From: Strix aluco
Taxonomy: Eukaryota > Chordata > Aves > Strigiformes > Strigidae
Assembly (NCBI RefSeq): GCF_031877795.1
Contig: NC_133932.1
Location: 20,152,180 to 20,216,179, forward strand
Direction of reading: 5' to 3'
Length of the DNA: 64,000 nt
Each line of letters begins with the position of its first letter. The stretch's first letter is position 1. The position numbers were made by a program, and so were the translations under genes. Shown here in pieces: positions 12,601 to 27,600 of the stretch. The notes beneath the pieces are model-generated. The model was given only the letters and a program-made list of their open reading frames with translations. It ran no database searches and had not been told where the DNA came from.

Positions 12601-15600
12601 GCAAGAAATAAATATAGAGCGCTGAATACACTTACGATGTAAAAGCCATGTGATGAGTATTGGCCGAACAGTTGGAAAGCTAGTCTTTTTTCTGAATTAT
12701 AGTAGACAGCAAGACAGAAAAATATTCTAACACTAGTAAATAAATATGTATTTCCTTGTGGTGTGAGGTTCTTGCTGTAATCTCTTTCCTTTACTATCTC
12801 TGTAGTCTGAGAGAAAATAGTCATGCAGCTGCCTTATCGCTTTTAGGCTTTGGACAGCCAGCTATTTCAGATTTAAATACAACAGCTCCATTCTTAACCC
12901 ATGAATTTCAGGCACTTTTCAAGCTTGATGTATTCCAGCCTCATAGCTGTATGGCACATACTTCTCTGTTCAGACTGTGAAGCTCTTCTGATCTACACAT
13001 CTTCGACTCTTAACCTATTTAGTATTTATTATGCTGCCCGCTGAAATTTACTGTGCACCGCTGTTGGTGCTGTCTGTGGCCAGTGCCAATGGTGGTACCC
13101 ATGCCCCTGGTTTTGGTGTGTGGGTGGGTGAGGTGTTTGGGTTTTGGGAGATTTTTCTAATGTTCTTAAACTGTATTGTAGAGATGTGATGGGACGGTTA
13201 AGTGTGGAAAAGAGGGCATTTCAGGATGGGAAAATGGCTTCTTACTGTGGAGAGAAATTGGGGGAATGAAATGTCTCCAGTCAGTCCAAAGCTAGAGAAT
13301 AACCAGTCTCCTGTTGCTGCAGGCTGTCCTAGGCATTTGAACGGGTGCAAAAGGTGACTGGCTGGGCTGAAACTGAACCCATGTGATGGGTTCTTGGGCC
13401 AGGCCTAAAGAAGGGGATGATTTTGCTCAACAAGATCTCTTAGTCCTTATTGTTCTGAAATGGTCTGACTAGACACATGAAACGAAAGGTCTTGTTTGGA
13501 CATGCAGGCCTAGGGGTACTTGTGTTAGACTGGTGCACGTCTGAGAGCTGGAGTCCAAGTTCCCAGTCCCCAGGTCTTGTAAGAAAAATGCATATTCTGG
13601 CACTTGGCTTCTAGCTCAGGTGCTTTCACAGACTGGATTGGATGTTAGAAGTTAGCAGTATCTCTTAATAAGCTCTGGCTCTTTCTTCCTTCTGCTTGTA
13701 GCTTCTAACCGCTTTCTTCTGGGTTTCCTCTCCTGCAGAGCCAGACTATGAGGTATTTCTGAATGCCTCCAAAACACCCAAGTTTTCAGATGACCCCACA
13801 GAGCTCAACTGCAGGATCACAAACTCACAGGACACCAAAGCCAACATCCGCTTCACAGTTTCCTGGTACTACAGGCCGCGCCTGCGCAGTGACGATGTGG
13901 TGACCGAGGAACTCATGGCCACGATGGATGCAGACTGGACTCTGCTGCTTGGGGACAGGGGCAGAGAGCGGACTCAGAAGGGGGAAATAATCTTCTCTAA
14001 AAAGGCTGTCGACACCTTCAGTTTACGAATCCAGTGGACTTCAGAAAGTGATAGAGGAGATTATTTCTGTGTCATTTCTGCATGGAGTAGGCACCGCAAC
14101 AACAGCTGGGTAAAGAGCAAAGATGTGAGTTCTGCGTCTGTCAGGATTTTCTGGGCTACACAAGGTAGGAACCTTGCACCTACTTGCTGGAAGACCTGGA
14201 TAGCTAAGATAGTTTTCTCCTGAGTAGACCTGTCAACCAGAAGGCCTGCTAATGGGCTTTGGAAATGGGGCTCTGTGTTGTGAAAATGAAAAAATGCTAT
14301 TACCTTTTGTAAAGTCCTCTTATTTGTGGAGGGAAGTAACTACTTACAGCACTCACCAGTTTTATGCAACAGTTTGGAGTGGAAATGCAAAGCAGAGATA
14401 CGTCAATCAAACTGTGCTGAGACTTCCAGGAGATGGGCTGTCATTGTGGCAGGGGTGGCATCCAGCAGTGATACTGGGGTCGTTTCTCCCTTTCATAACT
14501 TGGAGTATTTTGGTCTCCCTAGGATGTATATTGCTGCTAGCAACAGGGTGTCTTGAGGAGAAGAGAGGAATGTCACTCACTTTGTCTGCTGGTTTGAGAG
14601 ATCTTCTTTTTCTCCCAAGCCCATGTTTAAAAGGCACTTCGGAGGAAGCTCATGGTCATAGTAGTACAAGAGTATCAAAAAATAAGTGGGTGGCAGAGCA
14701 AAGTCATTCAGTGATTTACTTGGATTTGGGCCTTTATAAAGCAGAAGTGAGCTAGTTCTGGTCAGTATTTAAACTCATTCTGGGAGCATTTCTTAAAAGC
14801 TAAATAGAGTTACCTGAATCGCTTAACAGTGGTTTAAAATGGGTGTGTGTATCCTGAATGTCCTGTAGAGTGATACTGTTTTGGCTTAGGTGGGAGATCA
14901 TGCAAGAGGGTCTGTTGGATAGGGACAGAAGGAATAGGATAACCTCTTTGGCAAAAATCTGTGCTTAGCTAAGCTGCATTTATCCTGATAGATTTGTTTA
15001 ACAGTCTAGCTCAGGCAGTGACAGGCAGAGAACTAAATTGCAGAGTCAAGTAGTTTGAAATCAGTTTAAAGTTGTTTAGGGATTATCCCTAAACAGCAAA
15101 TTGGAGAGCTTCTGCTGTGATTCTGCTTCAGTGGAGAGAGAAATGGTGGGTTGCTTGCTCAGTACTCTCTTCATCCCCAGACAAAGCATCATCCACGAAA
15201 GGTCATTTTTTTTTCACTGAAGCTGGCTTCTCCAGCAGGAACACGATCTCTCATTAATGCTGAATGCTGGTCACAATTAGTTCAGTTGTTATGCCACAAC
15301 ACGGAGTGTGTGTGTATGTGCATGCACGCGTAATGGATCATCTCCTTCGGAGCAGCTAGAGACACCAGCTGGAGTTGAAAGTCTCAGCCTGTGTTGACAT
15401 TTCTGAGGGAAAACAAACCGTGACAGGTGTGAACGTTCCCTTGTTTCTGGTTTTGTTCCAAAAACTCTGCTAATTTTGCAACACAAATGTAAATGTTATA
15501 GTCCCCATGCTGAAAAGTACATTTTGTTGGCAAAACTTGGAGTTGGGGGATTTATGATGTGAAAGCGAGCTCTACAAACACCTTCTCTTCCTGAAAAGGA

Positions 15601-18600
15601 ATGTTATATGTATATAAGGAGGGGGGGACAATATATAGATTTGATTTCCCTTCCACCCTCGCATGCCCCCCCATGCTCTTTCAGCAGTCTAGCCCCAGAT
15701 GCCTTTCTCTGCATGCCCTGTTCCCTGCCATATCCTATTCATGTGAGCTCCAGACCCAGCTGTGAGCCCAGTACTGTAGCCAGCGACTATGAAGGAGTTA
15801 ATCTGCTGCTGCCTCTGCTCTCTGACTGTTGTTTTGACAAGCATCTCTGGTGGTTTGAGTCCCTAACTGCTCCCAGTGCTTATAAAAGCGAGCAGCCAGG
15901 CTCTCACGTGTTTGCCTAAGGAGAGAACAGAAATTTGCCTCTTCCTTGGATCGCTTGAGCCTACATAGAGGCTTTTCTTCCAACTATTTTATTACTTGCA
16001 TCATCTGTGTTAACTTTAGAGCAGTGCTCAGGGAGGGGGACTTCAGAGAAATCCCACTTTGGAAAAGGTTGTTCTGAGTTTTTGAGAAAGGAAAAGTGTG
16101 GGTTTGTTTTTTTGTTGTTGTGTCTGTGGTTCAGTCAGCACAGAGGGGTGTTCAGCATAAGGAAGCCTTTGCTTGCGATGTAAACATCATGTGAAGATGT
16201 CAAAGTCCTTTTTGTGTGTGTTGTATAATAAGTTGTATGTTTACCCACTTTAACTTGAGGGTTTTTATCTTCTTTTTCTATTTTGTCCTGTTGGGACCAA
16301 TAATGCTCACGTGTCTTCTTACTCAGCTTTGCAAAGGCAGCCAATTGCTATCATAGATCACCGTTGGTTTTGACATGGTCTGCCTGATTTGCTGCTTCTC
16401 TTCTTTTGCTCTTTTCTTTCTTTTACCCTCTCCCCACCAAGGTGACAAAGAAAGCATTGAAAAGTATAAATTATAGTTATTTTTTGTTTATTTAGAGTAT
16501 AAATTCCAATCAGTAAAAAGGGGTAAAGGAAGGGAGGAAACCTTTTTTGACTGTCTCTGTAGATGATTTCCAACCCAGAAGAAAGTTTGATAGTTTAAAA
16601 GATAATTTTATTTATTAATTTTGAGTGTGAGTACTGCCTATTTTTAAAGCACAGGTGCTCTTTGCAGTGGAATGCAGAATTGGTGTTTGTTTCTTATACC
16701 AGTGCTGTCAACTTTGAATCTGCATGGAAATCTTTGCAAAGGAGAACATTATCTTTTAATTGAAAATTCAAATCCCAAAGGTACTATTATTTGAGGTTTT
16801 GTTAATACTTCTGTCTTTAATTCACAAAATATTGTATTTAACATAATGTTACTTGTCCTAAATGCTTGCCCAGGCCCTCCCATCACATATAAATGGGAGC
16901 AAGGCACCTTAATATTTCAGAAAGCCCATAAATAGAGAACAGGTAATATTTCTGCCACCCACTTGTCTTTACCATTGCTGGTATATAATAGATGCTGTGT
17001 AGTACGGACATGCAGTTCCTCTCAAGCAAAGAAATTCCCATACCCATGGCACCAAGCTGCCAGGTATACATGCCAGTTTGGATGTAGGAACATGAAAGTG
17101 CCTGAAGTTAGGTGTGCAAGCCCCAGTGAGGGGTGGCTGGGCTCCTCATGCCCATGGCTGCCTGAGGGTGAAGTGTTTATGCTCCTTGTCTGGCAGGGGA
17201 GCCAGCCAGTGAGGGTGGTCTAGTTGTGTGTGCACAGCAGTGGGGACAACCGTTGTGTTGTGTATACACGTATCAGGCTGTGGTGCAGGCCTTAGTGTGC
17301 CTGCTGTATTTTCAGAGCTCTTGGTATCAGAGCTGTTGGGGCTGCAATTGTACCTCAGGGTGTTGTATAGCTGCCTCCTCCTATGAAGGCAAAGCTGTCA
17401 TTACCTTAATGTCTGTTGCATTCCCTGTACTTGCAATCTAGCTAGCGCACTGGGGGATGAAGAAGTCTTTATGAATATTGAGATGGTGTTCCTTAAGGCT
17501 GCTGACGAGACATTAGGCTCTGAGGTTACTGTTAGTCGTGGCCATCGTGCTGCTTTTCCAACTGGAGTCAGCGGAGTGCAGGGAAGGTGTTTGCTGTTTC
17601 CTAAAGTCTCTTTGCCCTCGTAGCTGTTAGGCTTCTCTAGCAATCTGGCTGGCTTAGATGAGGTGAAAACTCTTTTTGGTCACTACCCAGGAAGTAGTCT
17701 TGAAGCTGAATATGCACTTTGTGGTGGAGAGCAACAGGAGAATTATAGTGTGGCTTAACCACTTGGACTGGCCAGTGGTGGAAGGTAGAAGCATGCACTG
17801 CCAGGCTCCAAAGTACAGTTTATTACTGAAATTTTATCTGAATCATTTGGCTAGGATTTCTTCTGCTGCTAGCCCTCCGTCTTGGAGTGGTGCCCAAACT
17901 GGTGGTAAGCTTTGGGTATGGTTTACTTAGGATCTCTTCCCCTACCCATTTCCGATGTAAATCTGCAGATTGCAGCCTCCTGTATATGACCATCTAGGGT
18001 GTGTGTTATCGTGCTTCTCTTTCATGGAGCTCTACAAGAAGGAGATGAGACGCTGCATGGGACTGCAGGCGTGTGTGTGAAGGGGCGAGTGTGCAGGGTA
18101 GCAGTCAAGACAGACATCGCTTCCTTGGCAATTCTCAGAAGATTAGAAATGGTATTTTAGGCTGTAGTCTGTCTTGGAAGAAAATGTTCTTTGGCCTCTC
18201 TGGCCCATCTTATGCTATAAGATCTTATGAGTAGTTTCTGTTAACACAGGAAACGAAGAAACTTTCCTTTCCCGCTTAATTTTCCTTGCAGATTACTGTT
18301 ATTTCTAACCTAATTGCCAGATTTTTGGTGTCTCCTCTTTCTCATAATGTGCACTGTTACACACAGACACAACTACATGCTTTTCTAGGTGGGGGTGATG
18401 GAGTGCTAATTACATTTTTTCTGATGCTACTGAAGGAGAAGAATTTTGGCACAGAACCATGCTGTTAAGAATGGTGATCCAGACTTTTCTAGTTGATAGG
18501 ATATGGGGCTTTTTTTTTTGTTTTACTACTTATGTAGGTCTCTAATATTATTGCAGATTCAGAAATGTTCCTTCGATATTTTTTTACTTTCTTGTAACAA

Positions 18601-21600
18601 TAAGCATTCAGCACCTGCATGTACTGGTTTTTGTCCCCTTCTCTATTCTAGTCTGCATTTCTTATGATCTCACATAAGACGAGGTGCCTCACCTTCTGTA
18701 TTCATCCAACTCAAGGAGCTTTGGGTTTTTGAAAGGTAGAGAAAAATCTTTGAAAGTACTCTCATAAGAATTGAGTTGACATAGCGCTGAGGGATATGGT
18801 GTAGTTGAGAACTGTCAGTGTTAGGTTAATGGTTGGACTAGATGATCTTCAAGGTCTTTTTCAACCTTGATGATTCTGTGAAGAATGTCTCCCTGTTCTC
18901 TGTTCAATATCCTAATGTCTAACACTTCTGAATTCTACAACTGTTCTCCAGCTGCATCTCTGGGCCTCAGATGTTCTTTTCCACAAACTCTGGAAAATGG
19001 CATTTCTACTGCTGTCCCATGCCACCACCACTCCTTTCTCTTTTTTTCTTCAGCAAAAATAATTGGTAAAAGCAGCATTTTGTATTGCCCTCAAATGGAA
19101 AGTCAGGAAAGTATGTCTAGGAACAAAGTTGCTCTGTCCTTGCAGGGAAAAAGACACTCCCCTGTGTACTGCTGCCTGCACTGTGGCTCAGGGAGTTTTT
19201 GCAGTAAGGTATTTGGAGCTCAGATAGTAGGGAAGAGTTGTCTCTTCTCAACTACATCTGTACTGCTGTGATCATGTGAAGGTGTTTGTCTTTAAGCACA
19301 TGTATGAGAGGCAAAATGCAAGGTTTCCCTTTTGGTGCCTAGGACCCAGCGCTCTGACATGAAAATCAACAGCATGAAGAACGTTTGCATCAGGAGGGAC
19401 TTTTGCCCAGAGCCGCCTCATAAAGGCCTAGAAAACAGCAATACACGGCAAAAAAATATGGCTAGCTGTTTGTGCTTCGGCTTTTGGGGCAAAATATAAT
19501 TGTCTACTATATTCCTAAAATATGTGGCAAGCTGGTCTGTGCTGGGCTCATAAATGCTGCAACCTTATGAAGAGGGTGATACCAGAATCTTATGGACACA
19601 AAATGAGGAAAAAATGGATTTGAAGTCTAGAGTCAGCTGCATGATGAGCGCTCTCACAAGGGAGCCGAGAATGACTCTGTGTGTGCAACTTCAATTGTGG
19701 TTGTACCCTGACTGCCTCAATGTGTGACTCTTGTATTCCCACTTGCTTAGTGGGTGGAAGTGTGAGGGGGGGGTTTGGTGTGGAGTATCAAGTAATTCTG
19801 TGCTCAGCTAGACCACTAGAAGCAGCTCAGCCTTTGCCACTCCTGCTGTTTCTTTATATAGGTTTGTACTGTGATCTGCTTTATACAGTACTGATTTAAA
19901 GTTGTCATACTGAGTTTCTCATCTTGTGGGCTGTGTTTACTCATTGTGAAAACTGCTGCTTGAAGGCAAAACACTGCAAAATGTAATCTTGACAAGTATC
20001 TTGTTGCTCTTACGGGGAGGGCATAAATATTACTGCTTTTAGTTCAGTTTTGGGGAATTGTGTTACAGTTTCACCGTTGCTCATTTCCCTTTTCCTGAGA
20101 AGTTTCACCTTGCATAAAAGTGATCTATGTAGTTTTTTGGTTAACATGTCTACACTTGGTTTTTATGAAGGGGGGAAAGGAGAATATGCTGTAGCAAAGC
20201 AAGTCCAGAAAGTCGGCTGGCTGTATTTTTGCAATACTGCTACTTCGGGAAGTGGCTGTAAACTATGTATTCTGTCCCAGCCCTCCTGTCCTTAGGAAGA
20301 ACCTGGGTGTGCAGGATGTCTCTTCATCACAGTGACAGGAAACTAGCAACTCCCTTTCCTTTTATCTTGTTCTTATTTCAATCACTCCTCATTTTCTCAA
20401 TTTCTCACTGTGAGCTTGTATTTTTTGTGTCTTGGGGCTGTGCTCCTAGATGTATAATTTTCCCAAACCCTGTAATTAAGGGATTCTTGGGATTGAGGAG
20501 CCGGCAGACTTGAAGAATGCTGTAAAAAGGGAAGGAAACTGAGCAGTAAGTGTTGCTGGAATTCTTGATGCCAAATGGGCTGTTGGGAAATGTCAAGGCT
20601 TCTGGTAAGGTTATACTCAGGCTGAATGCATGAGAAGCAAGTGAAAAGAACACGCGTGGAGGCAGAAGTGTACCCAACTTTTGACACAGAGGTGTGGATA
20701 TGGGGGTGCTGGGGATGGAGACTTCTGTTACCACCAACTTCTTTTGTCATGCAATTTCAATTGCTGAATGTGTCTGGATTGCTGTTAGGGTGGATTTTCA
20801 AGGGAAATAAAAGAAGCTACACTAAGTACTGCTGATTTCAGTTAGTGGTGGCTTTTGTCACTGGTCATGAGTACTTCAGCAGTGTCCTTGTACGCTGTCA
20901 CTGAGGGTGCTCTTCCAGGTCCAGTGTAAACCTGTGACTCTGAGTCTTGTCTGACTAATATCTTTACTCCCGAATTAAAAAAAATCCTGGAGGTCCTGTT
21001 GTGCTATGACCTGTGTATTGCATTATCTGCTCAGTATTTGGTGTTTGTTTCAGTTCTTGCATCTTGACCCAAACTGTTGTGTACTGGTGTGTGTGAGTGT
21101 GCTGTTTAGTAGCACTCTAGGATGTCCATATGTGTTTAGATAAATGTGCTGGGATTTTTCTTTCCAAAGAAAGTGCTTTGCTTATTTTTAATCTTCTAGA
21201 TTGAAAGGTTCTGCAGAAATATCTGCACCTATTTGTTAACCCCTCTCTTGCTGCTTATTTCCTTCCCTCTTCAGATTACACGCTTACAGTGGAGGCAGTG
21301 AAATTGAAGCCATTCTTTGTAGCAGGCCACACCTTTGAGATGACATGCAAAGTGTCTTCGAAAAACATCAAGACGCCACGCTATTCTGTCCTCATTACAG
21401 CTGAGAAGCCACTAACGGATCAGTCGAATCCCAATGGAACCACTCGCATCATCTCCTTGAACCAGGATTCAGTAGTGCGGCTGGAGGACTGGACGGACCA
21501 GACTCGTGTGGACGGCGTGGTTCTGGAGAAGGTCCAGGAGAATGAGTTCCGTTACAGGATGTATCAGACCCAGATTTCTGATGCTGGGCTGTATCGCTGT

Positions 21601-24600
21601 GTGGTGACTGCCTGGTCTCCAGGTGGTGGTGGCATGTGGCGTGAAGCAGTGAATGGCTTATCCAACCCTATCCAGATAGACTTCCAGACGTCAGGTTGGT
21701 ATAGAATCTGGCTGCTGTGTGTCTAAGCCAGAAAGGGAGAGAGTTCTGTGATGTTCTCCCAGTGGTTTCCCTGTCTCTGGGAAATGCCTACTCTTTGTAA
21801 CATGTATGATGTATGATCTATATAACCAAATGGTATGATGGCTGAGAGCTTTGCTTGTCCCCTTAGGTGGTACTTCCGTCCTTTGTGCTATTGATTGTTT
21901 ACAGAAAGATGTTAATGAATTGGCTGTAATCATAACCCCAGGGTTTTTCTTTACTAATGCAGCTTTTATGGTCCTGCAGGTTCAGAGCTGGTTCTCAGTA
22001 TGGAATAACTGCTGCCACATTTGGCAGCTTTATCACTAGGTTGCTGTTAGGTAGTGGCTGCTCTGGAAGAACATTAATACAAACTGGATTTCTGTTCCAA
22101 AACAGATTCAATTAGCATAGCATTAGGTTGCCTGAGCACACCTTCCTGTTGATGTAATTGCAGAAAATGGTCAGGTCAAGGCAATGGTAGTATTTCAGCA
22201 AGTGTATTCTGCCACTGGTTGTGGCTGGACTACAAAGCTCCACAAATTGGGATGAATTTCAGTACCCAGAAGTGCATCCTGTTCCTTGCATCCTTGCTGA
22301 AACCCTCACCTTCAGCTGTAACATAGCCTGCCTTTTGAGATTTTTCTAGAGAAGCGTGCCGGTTCTGGTGTATTGTTGGGGGAGGGAGAGGGACAGCATT
22401 GGTTTGGATCACCAGAGATGCGTGTTAAAACTGACTTTCTATCAAGTTATATGGGTGGGAAGTGCTGTAGGAGTTGCTTTTATAATGGTTGTGCACTTAT
22501 GAGTGAAGGCCTCATCTCATGATTTGATAAACCAAGCTGGTGACGTCTTGAGCAGTTTTGAAGAGCTCTGTGTAGCCCAAAGGTGCATCCTATGTTGGAG
22601 CTCTCTAGTTAGCTGCTTTATCTCAAACCTTCTGTACCTCCCTCATTCCTGTTCACAAGCACAGCTTGGGAGAAGGTCTCTCCTTCCATCCCTTATTCTT
22701 CATGTGAGTTATTCCTCTTGTAATAGTGGGGCTGTAGAGTTTTTAGAAGATGTGTCTGACTTGGCAAGAACAGCCCGACTTCTGCTTGCATCCATAACTA
22801 AGGTAATTGTTCTCTATGAGGAGAGTTCTAAAAACTGAACTTATGCTAGGCACGCTGGGAAAAGGACAAGGACTGTGTATAGGGGGACAGCGTTGTAATG
22901 AGGACATCACTTTGTAAGAAGCTTTGAATTCTAGCATCCTGATACAAACCCTAATGAAGATGCAGCTTGACTTAAGCTGGCCAGAGAGAGGACATTGACT
23001 CAGCTCGATGCTTCTTTCAGTTCTAGATAACTTTGGGCTGCCTTTTTGTTTAGTTTTATGATAAGTTACTGTTCTGAAAATAATGTTAGTTGTCTATGTT
23101 CCAAATGCCTGTTAAAGCACCACTGTCACAGATGAGTGTTGCTGTAGATTTGTTGTCTTCTCAGGATGGTTTAATGGGCTACAGTTTTAGCCTTATTACT
23201 CTTGATAGCTGGGTTAGACACAGTGGGAGAGCAGCATTTGCAAAGGGGTGATGCAAGAAACCAGCAAGAATGAAATCTGTTCTAAACCCCTCTTCTTCAA
23301 GCTCTTACGTAGGGGCTTTCCTGCACAGAAGTAGTGGTTGGTGACTCTCCCAACGTTGCTCTTATGTCACTTTGAAGTCCTATCCAAAAAGTTTGGCAGG
23401 ATGCTATTAATATCCATGGTTCAGAGGGAAACCTGTGAGCTATGCAAGGGTGCATGTTGCAGTCTTGACTTTTTGCTGTCACCCTCTACTCCCAGCCTCT
23501 TCACCCAGATAGGATTTCTGGAGCGTGGAGTGAAGAAAGGGAGGCAGCCTGTAGAACTGCCCTGGGAATGTGTGAATTCCAGTAGCAGGGCTGGAGCAGG
23601 GGGAGGGATGGTCCTCGAGCCCTGTCAGCCTTTCATTCTTTACAAAAGAATGAAGAGAGAAATGAGATCCCAGGCACAATTTACTGGAGAGCTACTTCCC
23701 AAAATAATCTTGGCATCTAGCAAAATCTGGCTTGAAATACCTTCCTTTCTTCAATTGATGGATGAACTTTGTGTCCTTCAGTTGTTACTCAGATATCTTT
23801 GCTGGACATTTGTCTCTGGACGTGATGAGGATGTGTGATGAGCACAGTTAGGGTGGACTAACTGTGGAATTATTATTTTCAGCTTGTACCATGGGGGATG
23901 AAGTGGAGAGGTGATCAATATGGAAGTAGCATTTACAGCAGAAGGAAGTCCTTAAAGGGTTTTACATGAAGCTTTTCGTGGTAGGAGGAATTTCTGTCTC
24001 GGTTGTTTTTATTGATTCCCCTTTGGTAGGGGGTGGGGAGACTTGCTAGGATTGGAAATCCTTCCCTTCAGTTTGATTCCCTCCTAGATCTCTGAGTTGA
24101 GTGATGTTTCAAGAAAGGGTTTTTAGCGTGCATACGCATTGTGCAATGTGATCTATCAGAATGGCAGGAGGCCTGTAAGCTTTTTATATATGAGCTGGGG
24201 ACTGTGCGCATGAAACTTCAGTGTTTCCTGCCACAATAGGCTTGAAATGTGGCAGTGCTTTGAAATGTCTTTCCATGAACATCTGTGGAAAATGTCTTGT
24301 TCAGATTCTTTCCGTTCAAGGCAGAACTTGCTGGCTGCAAGCAGAGACCTTCTCTCTTCTTTCTCTACTTGCTGTTGCAGAGGGATGTTATTTATTCCAT
24401 TTGGTTAACGATCTGAAATGTTAATGTAAAGGCATCCGTTTGAAACTTCCTGAACTAAAAAATGAAATGTGAATTTTGTCCACTGAATTATATAAACTGG
24501 AAGTTGGGGGGCTGGGGGTGGGGAGGAGGAGCCTTAGTGGGTCATTAGTTTTCAAATATTTAATCAATGGCAGATTGTTCTCTGCTGGATATATTTTATG

Positions 24601-27600
24601 ATTAGTGAGGATCTTGTGAATCCTCTGGTCTGGCCTTAGGAATAACATGGATCACTAGACTGATTTCATGAAATGAATACCTGCTCTATGTCCAGTAGCT
24701 GTAAGCAAACTAAGCTTTTGGGGGAGGAGCGGCAGAGGGAAGCTGTCCCGCATGAAGACTAATATTCTTCAGTGTTTCTTTTTGGTTTTCCCAGTCTAGA
24801 ACAGAGGTTCTGCCATCTCTTTTTCAAAGGTTGTCCAGCAATGCAATGGACAAGAGGAGTTGCCAGTGCTTGTTTTGAAATTTTCTCTTAATTTTATTGC
24901 ATCGTTTCTGCTGAAACTCAAATGCATCCTCTTTCCTCCTGAGCTTTTGGATGATGTATGTGTACATAGTCTTTCTTTTAGCCTGGAACACACCTGTCTT
25001 CTGTTCCTTGCTGTTCTTCTGAAGCCAGTTTATCAGGGCAGCTTCTTGTAAGACTTGTGATCCTACCCACCCACACTGAAATCTCTCACTTGTCTTCTGG
25101 TCACCTGGAGGTGTTGCTCCAGTGGCAATGCCTTTGCACTGCAAGGGCTGAGCAGTGAGTGAGAGAGACTGGCTTTTTTTCGTGCTCCCCTTTGCCCTCA
25201 GCCTTAGCTGAGCTGGCCAGCAAAGGTGGGAGTCAAATAGCTGGGAACTTGCTTGAGATCAGCGTGCTTATCTGATGCAGGTCTGTGTATGGATGTCTGG
25301 TTCAAATGGCTCCAGCTGGCCTGCAGCTGTTTTTTTAATGCTGAGGCACCCGGTCTCTGAAATCCATGTGGTTTTATCCTGGCATCATAAATTCTTCTTT
25401 GGCGTTCGTCCTTTAATTTTCTATCCCTTCTACCCTGAACCTGGTAACTCAGGTTAGTGTTTAGAGTGTCTTTGCCCACTATACACTCACAGGGATTTCC
25501 ACAGAAGTGACTTATTTTCCTTTCCCTTGAGGGAAGCAGGGAGAAGGGAGCTTTTAACCTTGTATTGAGAAGTATGTTGTGAGAGCGAACCATTTGGAGC
25601 TGGGCTATGCTCTGAACTGGCAATTCAGCACAGCTCTGGAGAGGCAAAAATAAAAGAGAACTTTAAGGGAAGCGTCTCAATCTTCAACTCTGGATTACAT
25701 CTGCATGTGAGCTCATTGCACAGCAATGTATTATCATTCACTTTGGAAGAAGCTGAGATAAACTGAGAGCTGCTGAAATATGAGCTGAGTATTGATGTTG
25801 AACTTGCAATTAAAATGAAATGATGCCCTGCAATGACCCCGAGAGATACTCAGTTTCAAGAAAGGAGAACAGAAAGATTCTTGAAGGAAGGAAACCTTAA
25901 TCATGGAAATGAATGAAGAGCAATACAGCGGAAACTCTTTGGCAAGAAAGGCTGGTGTTTTCCAGCCACTGTTAATGGGCAGGAACATGCTTTGTCATTG
26001 TGTGCCTTTGTGCCTGTGTGCATTAATTTGTAGCTGGAAGTAGAAACCACAGACTAAACTACTGGGGGCTTCTTCCAGTAACAGCTATTATGAGGCTTGA
26101 GGTAAAACTTGGAGGGAACAGCTGCGTGAGGAAGCAGGGAGAGGGCAGGGGGCTGGAATAGTGTGGGTGAAGGAGCTCATTATCTGGAGAAAGGCAGGTC
26201 ATGAGATTCTCAGTTCAAGAGTGAATGATTTGGTGCCAGGGCAGATGTGAGTAATGTTTTGGAAGACAACTGGTGAGTTGCATCAGTTTTTTCCCCTGTT
26301 GTGGTCCGTGGTGCTGGCTGATTTGCAACTAGGGAAGCTGCATGCAGTGGTTGCGGCCTCCCTGCTGGGTAATGGACTGGGTGCAGGCTTCTTGGGTGGA
26401 ACAGCCTGCTCTGGATCTGTCAGTCAGGTTACTTGACCTTTCACTACTCTGCTTTACTTGTCTGGAAACTAAAGGTAACTCATGTCTGTGGGGAGACTGT
26501 ACCTTATTTTTGCAGAGAAGTATTGGGTAAAATGATTTAGAAAAGGCAAAAATGTCACCTAGGTAATTAGCATCTCTTCCATTGTAAATCTAGACGTTAA
26601 CTGGCTTCTGGTTATTCTCCCTTCTTTTTCTTGCAGGTTTAAGGTGTTTGGGTTACTGAGCAGGGAAGGAAAGCAGGATGAATGGGGTGACATAGGGGTC
26701 AGGATTTTTTGTTTTTCTCCAATATGTGTAAATCCTTAAGTTGAGTAAATTAACTCCATAAACTTGAACTCCTTTCCACCCTGCAGCCTGTTCAGTGTGA
26801 ATCTGAGCACAAAGTAATAAACCAAACTTGGTGGAGCTTATAAACACTTTTTCCTTTCATTTACATATGTGGAAGAATTAGCAATATACTCTTTAGCTGA
26901 AAACTCTTATCACTCTATAGGATTTGGATCCTGGAGTTTCCTTCCTGGGTTGCATGAAGCCAATGGTTTGAGCAATGAGATCTGCCATTAAATGGGACAT
27001 TCAGAAGAAATTACACCAAACAAGTCCTGATCCTGAAACCTGGTTTCTCTTTAAGCACTTCTAGATTTGTGCTAGTAAACTTCTAACCTCAGTTTCTTCC
27101 TTTCTGTTAAAATTATACCGTGTTTTTCAAGCATTCAGAAGTCAAGAAATGCTCTGAAAACTCTTTTTATTCCTGTCTTGGCTGCAGATGCTTTTTAATA
27201 TAAAATTGTTAGTACTTTAATATAGAAGAAAACTTCTCTTAGGGGTTGTATCTAAGCTTACATATGGCCTTACTGTAGTGAAGAACAGAGATTTTGACTT
27301 AGTTTAAATCAAAGGTCTCAGCAGGAGATGGCAATTTAGGGGAAGGTTGATGCTTAGCTCTTAGAATTGGGAACACTGGTTTGTTTTGTGAATCTGTGCT
27401 CTTTAGTTTCCGAATTAGCTGAGGGTATGACATTTATCTTCAAACCTGAATTTATTAAAATCCAATTATTTCTCAGCTTTCAAAGTCGTGACCAGCTTTC
27501 CTACAGTTAACTTTGCTTTGTTCTTGAGCTTTACAGGGCATGCTTGGTCTGTCAACCCTGCAACTGAAACTAAATTCTGGTTTGTTTATTCTCCCAAGTG

